NCBI RefSeq assembly: GCF_040581485.1
Contig: NC_090133.1
Span: 7,502,001-7,566,000 of the forward strand
From: Linepithema humile
Taxonomy: Eukaryota > Arthropoda > Insecta > Hymenoptera > Formicidae
Direction of reading: 5' to 3'
Length of the DNA: 64,000 nt
Positions within the stretch are counted from its first letter, which is position 1. Every line of letters begins with the position of its first letter. This document shows positions 52,501 through 60,765 of this stretch, piece by piece. A program made the position numbers and the translations under genes. Under the pieces are notes generated by a model. That model was not told the origin of the DNA, searched no databases, and saw nothing but the letters and a program-made list of their open reading frames with translations.

Positions 52501-55500
52501 TCTCTCCACAGATATAATAATTTAATTTATTTATTTTATTCAGTAATATAAACTTTTTCAATCAATTTAATTTAAATATATTTTCACCGCACAATTTTCC
52601 GCATTGACATTTAATATTTTCTTCTTTTTTTCCAGGATGGTTTTCTGTGATATCTGGCAACAATACGACGGGCAGCGCGCGCGTCCATCGAAGGGTGGAT
52701 TCTCTGGTGAAGACTGGGGTGCCCGTGTTTCTGCTAGCAACGCCTTTGAGAGGCTACACTCTGACGCACTCGAAAATGGGTAAGTTCGGGCAGAGAAGAA
52801 GCTGAAAGGTGCCGATCGCAATCGCGATTGCTCGCGAAATGTCAAGCGCCGCTACGTTCTTGACCCAGATGCATAAGAATATATCGCGCAACATAGAAAG
52901 TGATCCTCCTCTCCTTTTCTTTTCCTTTTCATCTCACTTGCTTCGCACGAAAACGAGAAGTGCACGTTAGTAAATATCGGCAGTAGTGTTTCTCTCACAA
53001 GGAAATATTGCTATTTTTCGCAATTTGAATTTTAAATTCAGTAAGATTCTAAAATAGCATGAAATTTATGCACGAAAGGTGCATAAATTAAAAATCTAAG
53101 GAAGATATTTCTGAGAAGTAAAATGATCTATTGAAATACTTGATTTTAGAAGAAAGAGTTGGATAAAAACTTCACATTTACATGCTTATGTGTAAAAATG
53201 TCTCTTTCTCATGCTCTGGAATCTTGACAATAATTGAGACAGGAAGTTCTGAATATTTTTTGGCCAGACAGCGGATAGACGTTGAAGTAAAGTAGCTAAT
53301 AAAACAGGCCGACGACACGCATTAATGGGATGTAAACTGCCGTGTGATAAAACTGCGGCTTCGTTAAAACGGGAATATCGAGAAAAACACGAGTAACGGC
53401 AGCGCGGGCGATCCGGCCTCTGACCCTAAATGTTAGATATACATCGCGCGAGACTATCGGACATGACTCGTAAAGGACTTCTGCCGCCTTTTAACACCGT
53501 TTGGTACCGTTAAGGATGCCTTTAGGACATGACTGTTAGGAACGATTATGCTGGGCTTCCTTTGAGATTCGACGCGTTGTTAACGGGATCCACGTGCAGC
53601 ACAATTGAAGAAACGAAGACTTGCACGATCACGACGCCCTTTGTACTTTGACATAGCGAATAATATTGTGCGGGTGTAATTTGTGTCGATTTCATCTCTT
53701 TCAGAAAATGGAAATTTACGAGCGCACTACACGAAGACGACGATCAGAGCTGGTGAGATATTGCGGCTCGTGGCGGTCTTCCAGGATACGAGAAGATACA
53801 GCTCGGTGTCCTTCGGCATTTCCGGTGGATGCCCCGAAAAGGATCAATACGCGCAATGTATCGATCTTCACGGACGAGAGGTGTTCGTTTCGCTGTCGAC
53901 CAGGGGTGAATTGTACGCGATCCATCAAAACGGTAGCGTCGACACCGGAAGTGACGCGGTGCTTTACAAAGTTCATCATCTCGCCAACAGACAATTGCCT
54001 CTCAAAGTGAGTTCTTTTTACGAAGAATTTATTCTTTTGATAATTGATTAAAAAATCAACAAATAATCTGATGTAAAAGGCGAAAAGAGCCGTTGCTAGG
54101 TGTTTGTGCCACAAAATTCAATTATATCATAAAAATTATAAAGTTACAAACGTTTCTGCCTATGTTAGGCCTTCTTCAGTGTCGTTACAAGTAAAATACA
54201 TAATAAAACAGTGTCATTGTTGGTCGAAACATTAAGAATACAAATAAATAAAATAAAGTACGAAGAGCACTTTATTTATTTGTATTCTTAATGTTTCGAC
54301 CAACAATGACACTGTTTTCTTGTTTGTAACTTTATAATTTTTATAATATAATTGAATTTTGTGGCACGAACACCTAGCAACGGCTCTTTTCGCCTTTTAC
54401 ACCAGATTATTTGTTGATTTTTTGGAGCCTCAATATTATTACTAAAATGATTAAAAAATGTTAAAAAGTATTTTATTATATTTTATTTCATATTTAGTTG
54501 CGTTCATTAATTTTAGATGATCCATAATTTGCAACACAATTGAAGATAAAATTCTTTTTTATGTATATAAGATTTAAAAAACCAGAATATACACATGCAC
54601 CAAATGTATAATGATAAAGATAAGAAAGTTAGAGAGAATAGTATAAAATTATAATAAATTTTTATTTCGAATTCTGTTGCGAATTATAGATAAAAAAATG
54701 TTAAAGCGAATTAAAACAGTTGAACAAAAGATCCAAGCAACTTTTAGCTAATTTCTGTAGTTAACGTTCACTGTCTCTCTCTTGCTGCTCGCGTATGATG
54801 CTTTGCTTCGAAATGAACGAACCTCGAGTTTATCCGTTTCTGAAAAGCCTCAGCTACGTCCGTTTAGTGACTCGTTGCTAATGATGCGAGTGATAAGCAG
54901 GAAGCAGCACCAACTACAAAAATCGGCTTAAAACTGCTCCTGAAAATACATTTCTCTTACATAACATTAAAATTGAATTTTTCTTTTTAGGTACGATTAA
55001 TAGCAGGACCGTTGCCCGTGCCCTTGCCAAAAGAGTACGGCGGTCTAATGCAGCTGGAAACGTCGACACGAGGTCCGATTGTTTTGGGCTGCATCGTTCC
55101 GGAGAGACCAGTGCATAATCCGGAAATGCTGGAATTAGTTGTGTCCGGAAATGGAGCGCCGCGGGTTCGAAGAGCCCGATTGGGCTATCCTTCCGAAGCG
55201 AGATTGTTAGCTTCTCCGAAAATGCAACGATTACTATCAGCCTGCAGGTAGAGCCATTGCTTGTATTTAAAGCAAAATTAATTTTCCGCGTTTCACAATA
55301 GAATTTAGACTTAGCTTTCTAATAGAGCTCTGTATCATTCGAGTTAATTAATGAATTGTCTTCTAAATTATGTAATAATGTTATCTAAATTCTGTACTTA
55401 CTTTTATTGTTTAAACTCATCTAGAAATTCCATGTAAGATTTGATGAAAAATATCAACTGTTAGCTTATTATATTAGAATCGATATTCTGCGTGATTAAA

Positions 55501-56284
55501 CTGGTTCTTCTACTTTAGCCGAGCGGTCGGAGATCGCGCAACGGAACCACGAGTGGCTCCCGTAAAGCTGCATCCGCCGATCGGGGAGAGCCTGAAAGAG
55601 ATGCATTTAAAGAAGATCAAGCCGAAGCCGGAGACCAAGCCGATCCTGCAGAGCTTGAAAGACGGGTTGGATCACCTGAAACGGAATACCGCGAAGGAAC
55701 GGAATCAACAGACGAAACAAAACACTGGGAACGGTATTTTAGAGAGAATTTCGAAACTCGCTCAGGGCAACAGAAATCGCAATCCCGCGAAAAAGTCGGC
55801 CTCGTTCACGTTCGCGGTAAGGCCGGAGATAGCCATGAAATCTCAGGAGCGTTATTCCAGTCTGGAACCGGAAACTACCTCTCATCAAACTCGCCAGAAT
55901 CAAAATGCCAAGCAACCGGTACAAAGATCCGTGTCTACCAGTATGCTGGAAATACCGGCAAACGTCGAGCTACAGCCCAATTATTCACGTGTGAGGGACA
56001 GCCTGACGCCGCTGCCGTCACCTCCGAAGCTAATCAGGACCAACAACAAAACTGAGGAGATCTACGCAGAAATTTGCGACACCGCGACAGCGAATCCGGT
56101 GCAAAAGTGTCCGGGAAGCCACGTGATGGCGCGGATCAGAATTGTCGTGCAGGGCAACGACTCGTCTTTAGGAACACATAATGTGATCGCTAATGAAAGA
56201 TACGCGAACTCGATGGCGACAAGTGAACAGATTGACTCGATCATTAGTACGGAAGACGAAGTAATCTACAATACCGTGTTTTGA
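37432..56284 (+). CDS. CABIT-domain protein, GAREM/Themis superfamily (probable insect serrano)
   Basis: Five coding exons join in frame: 37432-37744, 52636-52779, 53705-54006, 54991-55247 and 55519-56284. All junctions are GT-AG, giving 593 residues. Residues ~37-330 form a CABIT domain: MPLREFLDRFSLPRVVRLEG, later GPEIVIPEGYPGWFSVIS, then the GDELTL-like AGEILRLVAVF block. CABIT proteins are adaptors; vertebrate GAREM couples EGF receptor to Grb2/ERK, and Drosophila Serrano acts in planar cell polarity. The C-terminal third is basic and disordered, with a proline-rich SLTPLPSPP and tyrosines in SH2-ligand-like settings (EIYAEI, and VIYNTVF at the very end). The ATG was chosen as the first in the exon; untranslated exons upstream are likely. 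The first intron is 14.9 kb and hosts cassette copy 2. The family assignment is firm; orthology to serrano is from memory and less sure. Confidence 0.85.
43535..43575. repeat. (CT)n microsatellite
   Basis: A CT run of about 40 bases in the first intron of the CABIT gene. Confidence 0.95.
45197..45223. repeat. Poly-T run of 27
   Basis: An uninterrupted T homopolymer about 175 bases left of cassette copy 2. It could be the poly-A tail of an old minus-strand retroinsertion. No recognisable SINE, LINE or processed gene body adjoins it on the right. Confidence 0.85.
45485..45720. repeat. Degenerate ~95 bp tandem repeats in copy 2
   Basis: Units with AACATTAAAATGATGAAATG-like starts at about 45533 and 45629, preceded by a partial unit. 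This is the counterpart of the longer array at 8540-8960, so repeat number has changed since the copies split. Confidence 0.65.
46088..46876. repeat. Long inverted repeat in copy 2
   Basis: The arm 46088-46195 (~108 bp) is the reverse complement of sequence at 46357-46386 continued at 46796-46876. The right arm is split by the MITE. The loop is about 160 bp. Copy 1 has only the right arm (about 9457-9572); at the left-arm position it runs straight through. The transcript would fold into a long hairpin. Confidence 0.8.
46387..46793. mobile_element. MITE of Tc1/mariner type, copy B, with empty-site proof
   Basis: A 407 bp element with ends CATTCAAAAAAAT / ATTTTTTTGAGTG, flanked by TA (46385-46386) and TA (46794-46795). 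Cassette copy 1 preserves the unoccupied target GTGTTAGTGATTTG at about 9486-9500 with a single TA. This directly shows a TA duplication and a precise insertion, as in Tc1/mariner elements. It is near-identical to 34293-34688 in reverse orientation, and it inserted after the two cassettes separated. Confidence 0.93.
47623..49182 (-). CDS. Multi-BED/C2H2-like zinc-finger protein, copy 2 (519 aa)
   Basis: A paralogue of the ORF at 10320-11879, with exactly the same length and no gap in the alignment. It differs at 96 of 519 residues. All finger Cys and His residues and the module tryptophans are retained, as is module 8 without a normal His pair. The changes cluster between the Cys pair and the His pair of modules 1-3 and 8 (for example residues 35-54, 88-106, 142-152 and 426-436), after module 4 (217-227) and at 388-400. 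Long blocks such as 153-184 and 302-324 are identical. The gene is intronless, and its 5' leader and TCAGT motifs match those of copy 1. It would be transcribed antisense within the CABIT gene intron. An intact frame despite heavy replacement argues that the protein is or was functional. Its function is unknown. Confidence 0.85.
   Translation of the reverse strand: MSWEERTKWQGWITAYFTKEKNFYARCRNRSCRKLCTYVSSLTKFKDHVNKTHSNIYNHEEANRNQFGWKYFILTEKNATICILCNILITEFPQNEILIKHVNEHTKKGQYIDNRRDWFWKYLYQVGDFSAKCKLCPNKNEEFNFYLTTLSLKAHMKVHENEQTKLTEEWTYLIENNYFLNKCYVKSVNFRAECQFCKRNFVCVPAIVLKTHIQEHDNIYRIEENEKIGTKLGKIWSYFRFTKNEAIDEIECMICKDTLSNDQMENHAKTHNLQKLIPCNFDDWAFKYAREEEDFLKCTICDAGMNIIADITHLETHMSDKHSEDYDKIKQKKKIWTFQTAKNSWLQKCYIDVENFRVECTVCKFKEVYLKKDQFEKHMHDSHYDIFNKEEMEKDNCHYFSDEWKCLRYTYDMEISRSIECVICHEQNVMVDHYCSEDLKPDSQHWVFKYARQDKSNAYCTICGQNINYDYDFDTLKNHMSLEHQEKWKTIEQEEQIKQQDLEQGTAHDEAGPSTSYAS
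49201..49219 (-). promoter_or_regulatory. Paired TCAGT initiator motifs, copy 2
   Basis: TCAGT motifs on the minus strand at 49215-49219 and 49201-49205, at the same distances from the ATG as in copy 1. Their conservation fits a shared minimal promoter carried with the cassette, but the whole leader is near-identical, so conservation of these sites alone proves little. Confidence 0.4.
50351..52635. other. First intron of the CABIT gene, part after cassette copy 2
   Basis: No firm feature. A minus-strand frame at 51778-51978 ends with a stop followed about 45 bases later by AATAAA on the same strand, and reads KDAQIVRPGMPSTVLMPSK in the middle. It has an AG upstream but no recognisable family, and the plus strand is open at 51938-52120. 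I treat both as unproven. Confidence 0.4.
54050..54422. mobile_element. Fold-back MITE in CABIT gene intron 3
   Basis: The ~100 bp left arm (AAAAAATCAACAAATAATCT...) matches the reverse complement of the right end with only a few mismatches. An inner palindrome of about 50 bp per arm lies at 54207-54316, so almost the whole 373 bp can fold into a hairpin. No coding capacity. It begins only about 43 bases after the exon 3 splice donor. The target duplication is not clear. Confidence 0.85.
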
Positions 56285-56646
56285 AATTATCAAATTAACG
56301 TACAAACCGCGTTTATGAATATATGATGCTCATATATAAACAGAAAAGGAATTTAATTGTAGCTCGAAATAGCGATTGTGAAATTCTTAAAGTGTAGACA
56401 AACCGGCTGTGTTCAACAATCGACTTTCCATTCGCTGTTTCGAAGTGTATTATATTATATAAGAACGTATTAAGAAAAAACATGTACAAGTGCCTTTGTA
56501 GAAAAATACAAAAATCATCTGTACATACCTCTGCCATACGTTAATGTACTAACAAGTTGCGATAAGGAAACGTATGCACGTTAGAAATATATATCTTAAA
56601 ACGAATCGCTCAAATTAATTACGAATGTATGTGTAACTTGCGTCAA

Positions 56647-56652
56647 AATAAA
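56647..56652 (+). terminator. Poly(A) signal of the CABIT gene
   Basis: AATAAA about 363 bases after the stop codon, in AT-rich sequence. It lies just before the 3' end of the convergent DDX24 gene, whose stop is at 56775. Confidence 0.55.
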
Positions 56653-56774
56653 ACTTATCTAATTTTTGTTAAATCCGACTCATGTTCCGACTTAATATGA
56701 AAACTTAACAGATGATAAAAACAGGTATAAAAAAAGTATACAACGATATGGTTTGATTTAAAAAAATATGTATA

Positions 56775-59700
56775 TTATGCCTTTTTAAACTTTTTACAGT
56801 TTTCCGATTTTTGTGGCTTTTGTCTTTTTTTAGATGCGACATTACTTTTTTTACTTTTATCGGAATCATCTATTACTTTTTTCATTACTTCGATAGCTTT
56901 CTCTGCATTCTGAGCTAAATCTACGTTTACATTAGTATCAAGATATTTTGTTGAAAATCCTTTCGGGAATACTGGCTTTGTTAACAGAGATTTCAACTGA
57001 TGTTTCTTCACTTTTAATTGTCGTTTCAGTGCTGCTGTTTCTTCCGATTCCGTTGATGACTCACTATCAAATAAAAAGCAAATATAATCTATGTTGCAAA
57101 ATTATGTATAACAAAAAATACAGTCAAATAATTTATTTTTCTTACTTATCGTCATCATCGTCCAAAATGATGTCCATTTCTTCTTTTGCTTTTTGTAACC
57201 AACTTTTCTGAGTATTTTCCCGGCGACATCTCAATTCTAATTTATCAATTTCACGAGCAACATTGACTCTTTCTTTTATGGCAATTAATAAATTGTCTAT
57301 CACAGGAAATATGGGCAAATCTTGTGCTAAAATAGATTATAACATTATTACATTTCCAATTCCTAAGAAGTGAATATCAATATTTTTAGCATTAACATAC
57401 TGCGGCCAAGGGTTTTGCATAATTTGCTGTAGTTCTGTTTTTCAGAAGGTTCCATCATTAGAACTGTGATGCCTTCCTTCTGTGCTCTTGCCGTTCTACC
57501 GCTTCTATGTACGTAATTCTGCAAAATCATTGTTATATCAATTTCGTATTTTTTATTTAGTATTTTAACATCGCATTTGCATTAACAGCTTAAACATCTA
57601 CCTCGGATGTCCTGGGAACCTGATAGTGTATTACATGCTCTATGTTAGGTATATCTAAACCTCTCGCAGCTACATCAGTGGCTATCAACAGTCCATTCTC
57701 ATCAGCTTGAAATCTAAAATCCATGTAATTAGTACATACAAACTTAATCAGTAATGTTGATTAAAAAAATACTTTCCAAGATTTTCAAAATTTACCTTTC
57801 CAGATTTTTTAAGCGTTGCCGTTGCTGCATATTGGCGTGCAGAGGTAAGGGTTTACATTCGAGTATGCTGAAGAGAGTAGCCAATCTTTTTACACAGCCA
57901 ATACTGTTACAAAATATTAACGTCCTTCCATTATGCTTTGTCAAAAAATAGTAAAGGTAATAATCTTTGTGGTCGATTGTGCATGCTATTCGACATTCTG
58001 TCAAATTATCGGCTGTACCTGATTAATATATAATAAATATTTGTAATTAAATTAAAATTTTGATTAATATATAATAAATATTTGTCGATGATGGATAACT
58101 AAGATGCGTATGTACCTGATTCTTTCGTAAGATCAACGATTTTGGGTTTTTTAATTTTTAACAGTGATATAATCTTTTGCAGTTTCTGGTCGGAGGTGAG
58201 TTTGTTTATCCTGCTCCTGGCATATCGTCTCTTCTTTTTCTCAAGATACTCTGGGAGATCATGTACCATAGTCAAAGTAGCGGAAAAAACAAACGTTTGC
58301 CGTTTCTCCCGCTTCGCTGGATTTGCATTTATCTTCTCCAAAAGATCATGTAATTCTTGAAAATGACCTTTCTCTAGCATCCTGTCTGTCTCATCAATGG
58401 CTAAATATCTAAATCACATAACAACAAATCACATACATTTTTTGTAATAAATAGAACATAAAAATTAATAAAATGTACATTTTAACATTAATATACATTT
58501 TTATGTTTTAAAATCTTATATCATTTGGCAGACCTAGAAATTTACTACGATGCATTCAAATCTTATATTTTAAACAAAGAAATGATCTAGAATTCTGAAA
58601 TATAAAATTTCAATGCATTGTAGTAAAATTCTAAAGCTACCAAATGACATGATATAAGATTCTAAGGTATAAAAATGAATAAAATATACATTAATGTTTA
58701 AAAATAAATGTTAAAATAGGTTAGACTTTAGAATGTACATTTTCTTCACTGCAATGCATCAAAATCTTATATTTTAATGAAAAAAATAGTCTAGAATGTT
58801 AAAATGTATATAATTTCCATTTCTTTCTTTAAAATATAAGATTTTAATGCATTGCAGTAAAGTTCTAAGCCTACCAAATGACATGCTATAAGATTCTATA
58901 CGATTCCCACTAGGTTAATAATTACCTAATAGAATCTATTTGACTTAAGTGAGAGTTTCCTTTTTCAACCAATTCCCAAAGTCTTCCAGGTGTAGCAATG
59001 ACAATTTCAGGACCTTTGTTTAATATTCTTTCTTGTTTTACCGCTGCCATACCTCCAAGAACAATAGCTATCTGTAATAATGTTACATTAATTAGAATTA
59101 TACGTAATATAATTATATACAACAAAAAAATGTTGCTGTACCTTAATATCCGTATATTTTGCTGCTTGAGTAAGATGATTCTTTATCTGAATTGCTAATT
59201 CACGAGTTGGTGTAAGAATTAATGCATACAGAGGCTTGATTGGAATATCTTGACACTCATCAAATTTTATACCACCTATAGCTTTCACACAATTCTCAGA
59301 TTTTGATAAGTCTTCATCTTCTGAATCAGATTCTGAAGTATCAGTATCTGTAATATAAATTGAAAGAATTTAGCACATTAACTTAATGACTTATATGAAA
59401 AAAAAAAATTAAATTCGAGAAAAAATTGCTATGTTACCTTTAGCTTCTACTTCGTCCTTTTGAATATTATGTGTTGCAGATTTCTTAGACACTGCTGTTT
59501 CTAATTGTTGGTTCTTTAAATCTAAGATACCTTTTATTATTGGAATACCAAAAGCCAATGTTTTGCCACTACCAGTTTCAGCAGCACCTAATATATCTCT
59601 GCGGCCCAATATAGCAGCTGGCAATGTCTGAGCTTGTATTGCAGTAGGAGAATGAAAATTCTGATCAGCTAAAGCTTTCATCACAACAGTAGGAACACCC

Positions 59701-60203
59701 ATAGAAATCCATACTTTAACATTAATATTTGCCAAATTTTCACTACTGTCTGTGTCATGATACAAATCATTTTCACCATCAGATTTAATTTGTTCTGTGG
59801 TTCCAGACTCTTTAGATTTTGCCGTCTTCTTATTCTTTTTCTTTGTTGATTTTGTTTCAGCTTTTTTAATCTTTAATTTTTTTGCAGAAACCTCAGTAGC
59901 ATCGTCATCCTCAGCTTCTTCCTTTAAGTGTTTCCGCTTTGAAGCTGACTACAATTAAATGTAATGTTTTAATAAAAATTAACAAAATTTAAAGTAAGAG
60001 TATCAAATAAAGAAACTACTTACTTTCTTTTCTTCAGTAGATTTTACTTCTATGATAACAAGTTTGCCTTTTTTGCTGCTCTTTTCCAAATTATATTCAG
60101 TCAACTCTTCTATTCCAATTAATCCTGTACTGTTGGACAATAATGCACCTTCCAATGGTACAGGTTTCCATCCACTATCATTAACTTTTTTAGTTTTTGT
60201 CAT
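56775..60203 (-). CDS. Ddx24: ATP-dependent RNA helicase DDX24 (DEAD-box)
   Basis: Ten exons join in frame on the minus strand: 60203-60024, 59948-59438, 59347-59142, 59071-58926, 58408-58116, 58018-57796, 57713-57602, 57518-57401, 57326-57146 and 57063-56775. This gives 752 residues. After a lysine-rich N-terminus come the helicase motifs: Q-motif region near residue 160 (PTAIQAQ), Walker A AAETGSGKT (182-190), PTREL (277-281), TPGR (326-329), motif II DETD (353-356), SAT (390-392), TLIFCNS, TDVAARGLDIP and HRSGRTAR. The acidic insert between Walker A and PTREL and the sequence RMLEKGHFQEL after motif II are characteristic of DDX24/Mak5, a nucleolar helicase for large-subunit ribosome assembly. 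The C-terminus is again basic. It is shorter than the roughly 860-residue human protein. Motif II reads DETD, not DEAD. The gene is head-to-head with the DAP kinase gene. Confidence 0.93.
58511..58905. repeat. Paired palindromes (MITE-like) in DDX24 intron 4
   Basis: Hairpin 1 (about 58511-58661) and hairpin 2 (about 58745-58862) share arm sequence built on AAATCTTATATTTTA and AATGCATTGYAGTAAA. The right arm of hairpin 1 (AGCTACCAAATGACATGATA) recurs as a direct repeat after hairpin 2 (GCCTACCAAATGACATGCTA). This looks like a nested or duplicated foldback element. No target duplication could be assigned. Confidence 0.75.
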
Positions 60204-60304
60204 TTTTATAAACTATTTAATTGGTATGCACTGCTATATATATTTGAGACAGGATACCGCACTTCATGATAGACAATTATTTGCAAGTGATTCTAAATCA
60301 CATG

Positions 60305-60346
60305 CACGTGGCTAAATAACCTTAATGAATTTCAATTAGCCACGTG
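60305..60346. promoter_or_regulatory. Inverted pair of CACGTG E-boxes
   Basis: CACGTGGCTAA (60305-60315) and its exact reverse complement TTAGCCACGTG (60336-60346) are separated by 20 bases. CACGTG is the Myc/Max and USF/MITF-type E-box. Myc-family factors drive ribosome-biogenesis genes, which suits DDX24 about 100 bases away. Occupancy is inferred. Confidence 0.5.
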
Positions 60347-60516
60347 GTTACATAGAAATATTTCCTTATAGCTATTTGATAAATCAACTATACATTGATA
60401 ACTCAAGCAATTAAGTGACAAAATTTACAAAATATCAGATCTGTGTGTGCGATTGAATAAAAAACTATCTCTCGAACAAATTTCTTCCAGACAATTTTCC
60501 AAACTGAAAGAACTTA

Positions 60517-60581
60517 TGCCATCTAGTGGGAACGATCAATCTTATTCACTGCAGCTGTGCTACAGTTACTGCTAGATGGCA
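60517..60581. promoter_or_regulatory. Two CTCF-like motifs in opposite orientation
   Basis: On the minus strand 60517-60529 reads CCACTAGATGGCA, a full match to the vertebrate CTCF core CCASYAGRKGGCR. On the plus strand 60569-60581 reads CTGCTAGATGGCA, a near match. The pair sits midway between the two divergent genes, where an insulator would separate their regulation. Insect CTCF preferences may differ. Confidence 0.4.
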
Positions 60582-60668
60582 TATGCTATTGTTGGTTGCC
60601 ATATTTGGTCTAATGTCCAGACTCTGACTAGAGACGGTCATATCGATTGTGTGTGTGGGGCGGCCGGC

Positions 60669-60740
60669 ATGGGTGAAGGCCGTCGAATACCACATAATTC
60701 TCGTAACGGCTCTTCGCGAGGCTCAAAGCTGTCTGGATAG
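60669..60740 (+). other. Possible upstream ORF in the DAP kinase leader
   Basis: An ATG-initiated frame of 23 residues (MGEGRRIPHNSRNG...) ends in TAG 25 bases before the proposed DAP kinase start, in a different frame. If the leader begins upstream of it, it could dampen translation. No transcript evidence is available. Confidence 0.25.
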
Positions 60741-60765
60741 ATCGAACAATGAACACAATCGGGAG

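Larger units (their letters stand above)
60204..60765. promoter_or_regulatory. Bidirectional DDX24 / DAP kinase promoter
   Basis: The two start codons are 562 bases apart on opposite strands, so the genes share this interval as promoter and 5' leaders. It contains an inverted pair of CACGTG E-boxes nearer DDX24 and two CTCF-like motifs near the middle. Transcription start sites cannot be placed from sequence alone. Confidence 0.7.
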
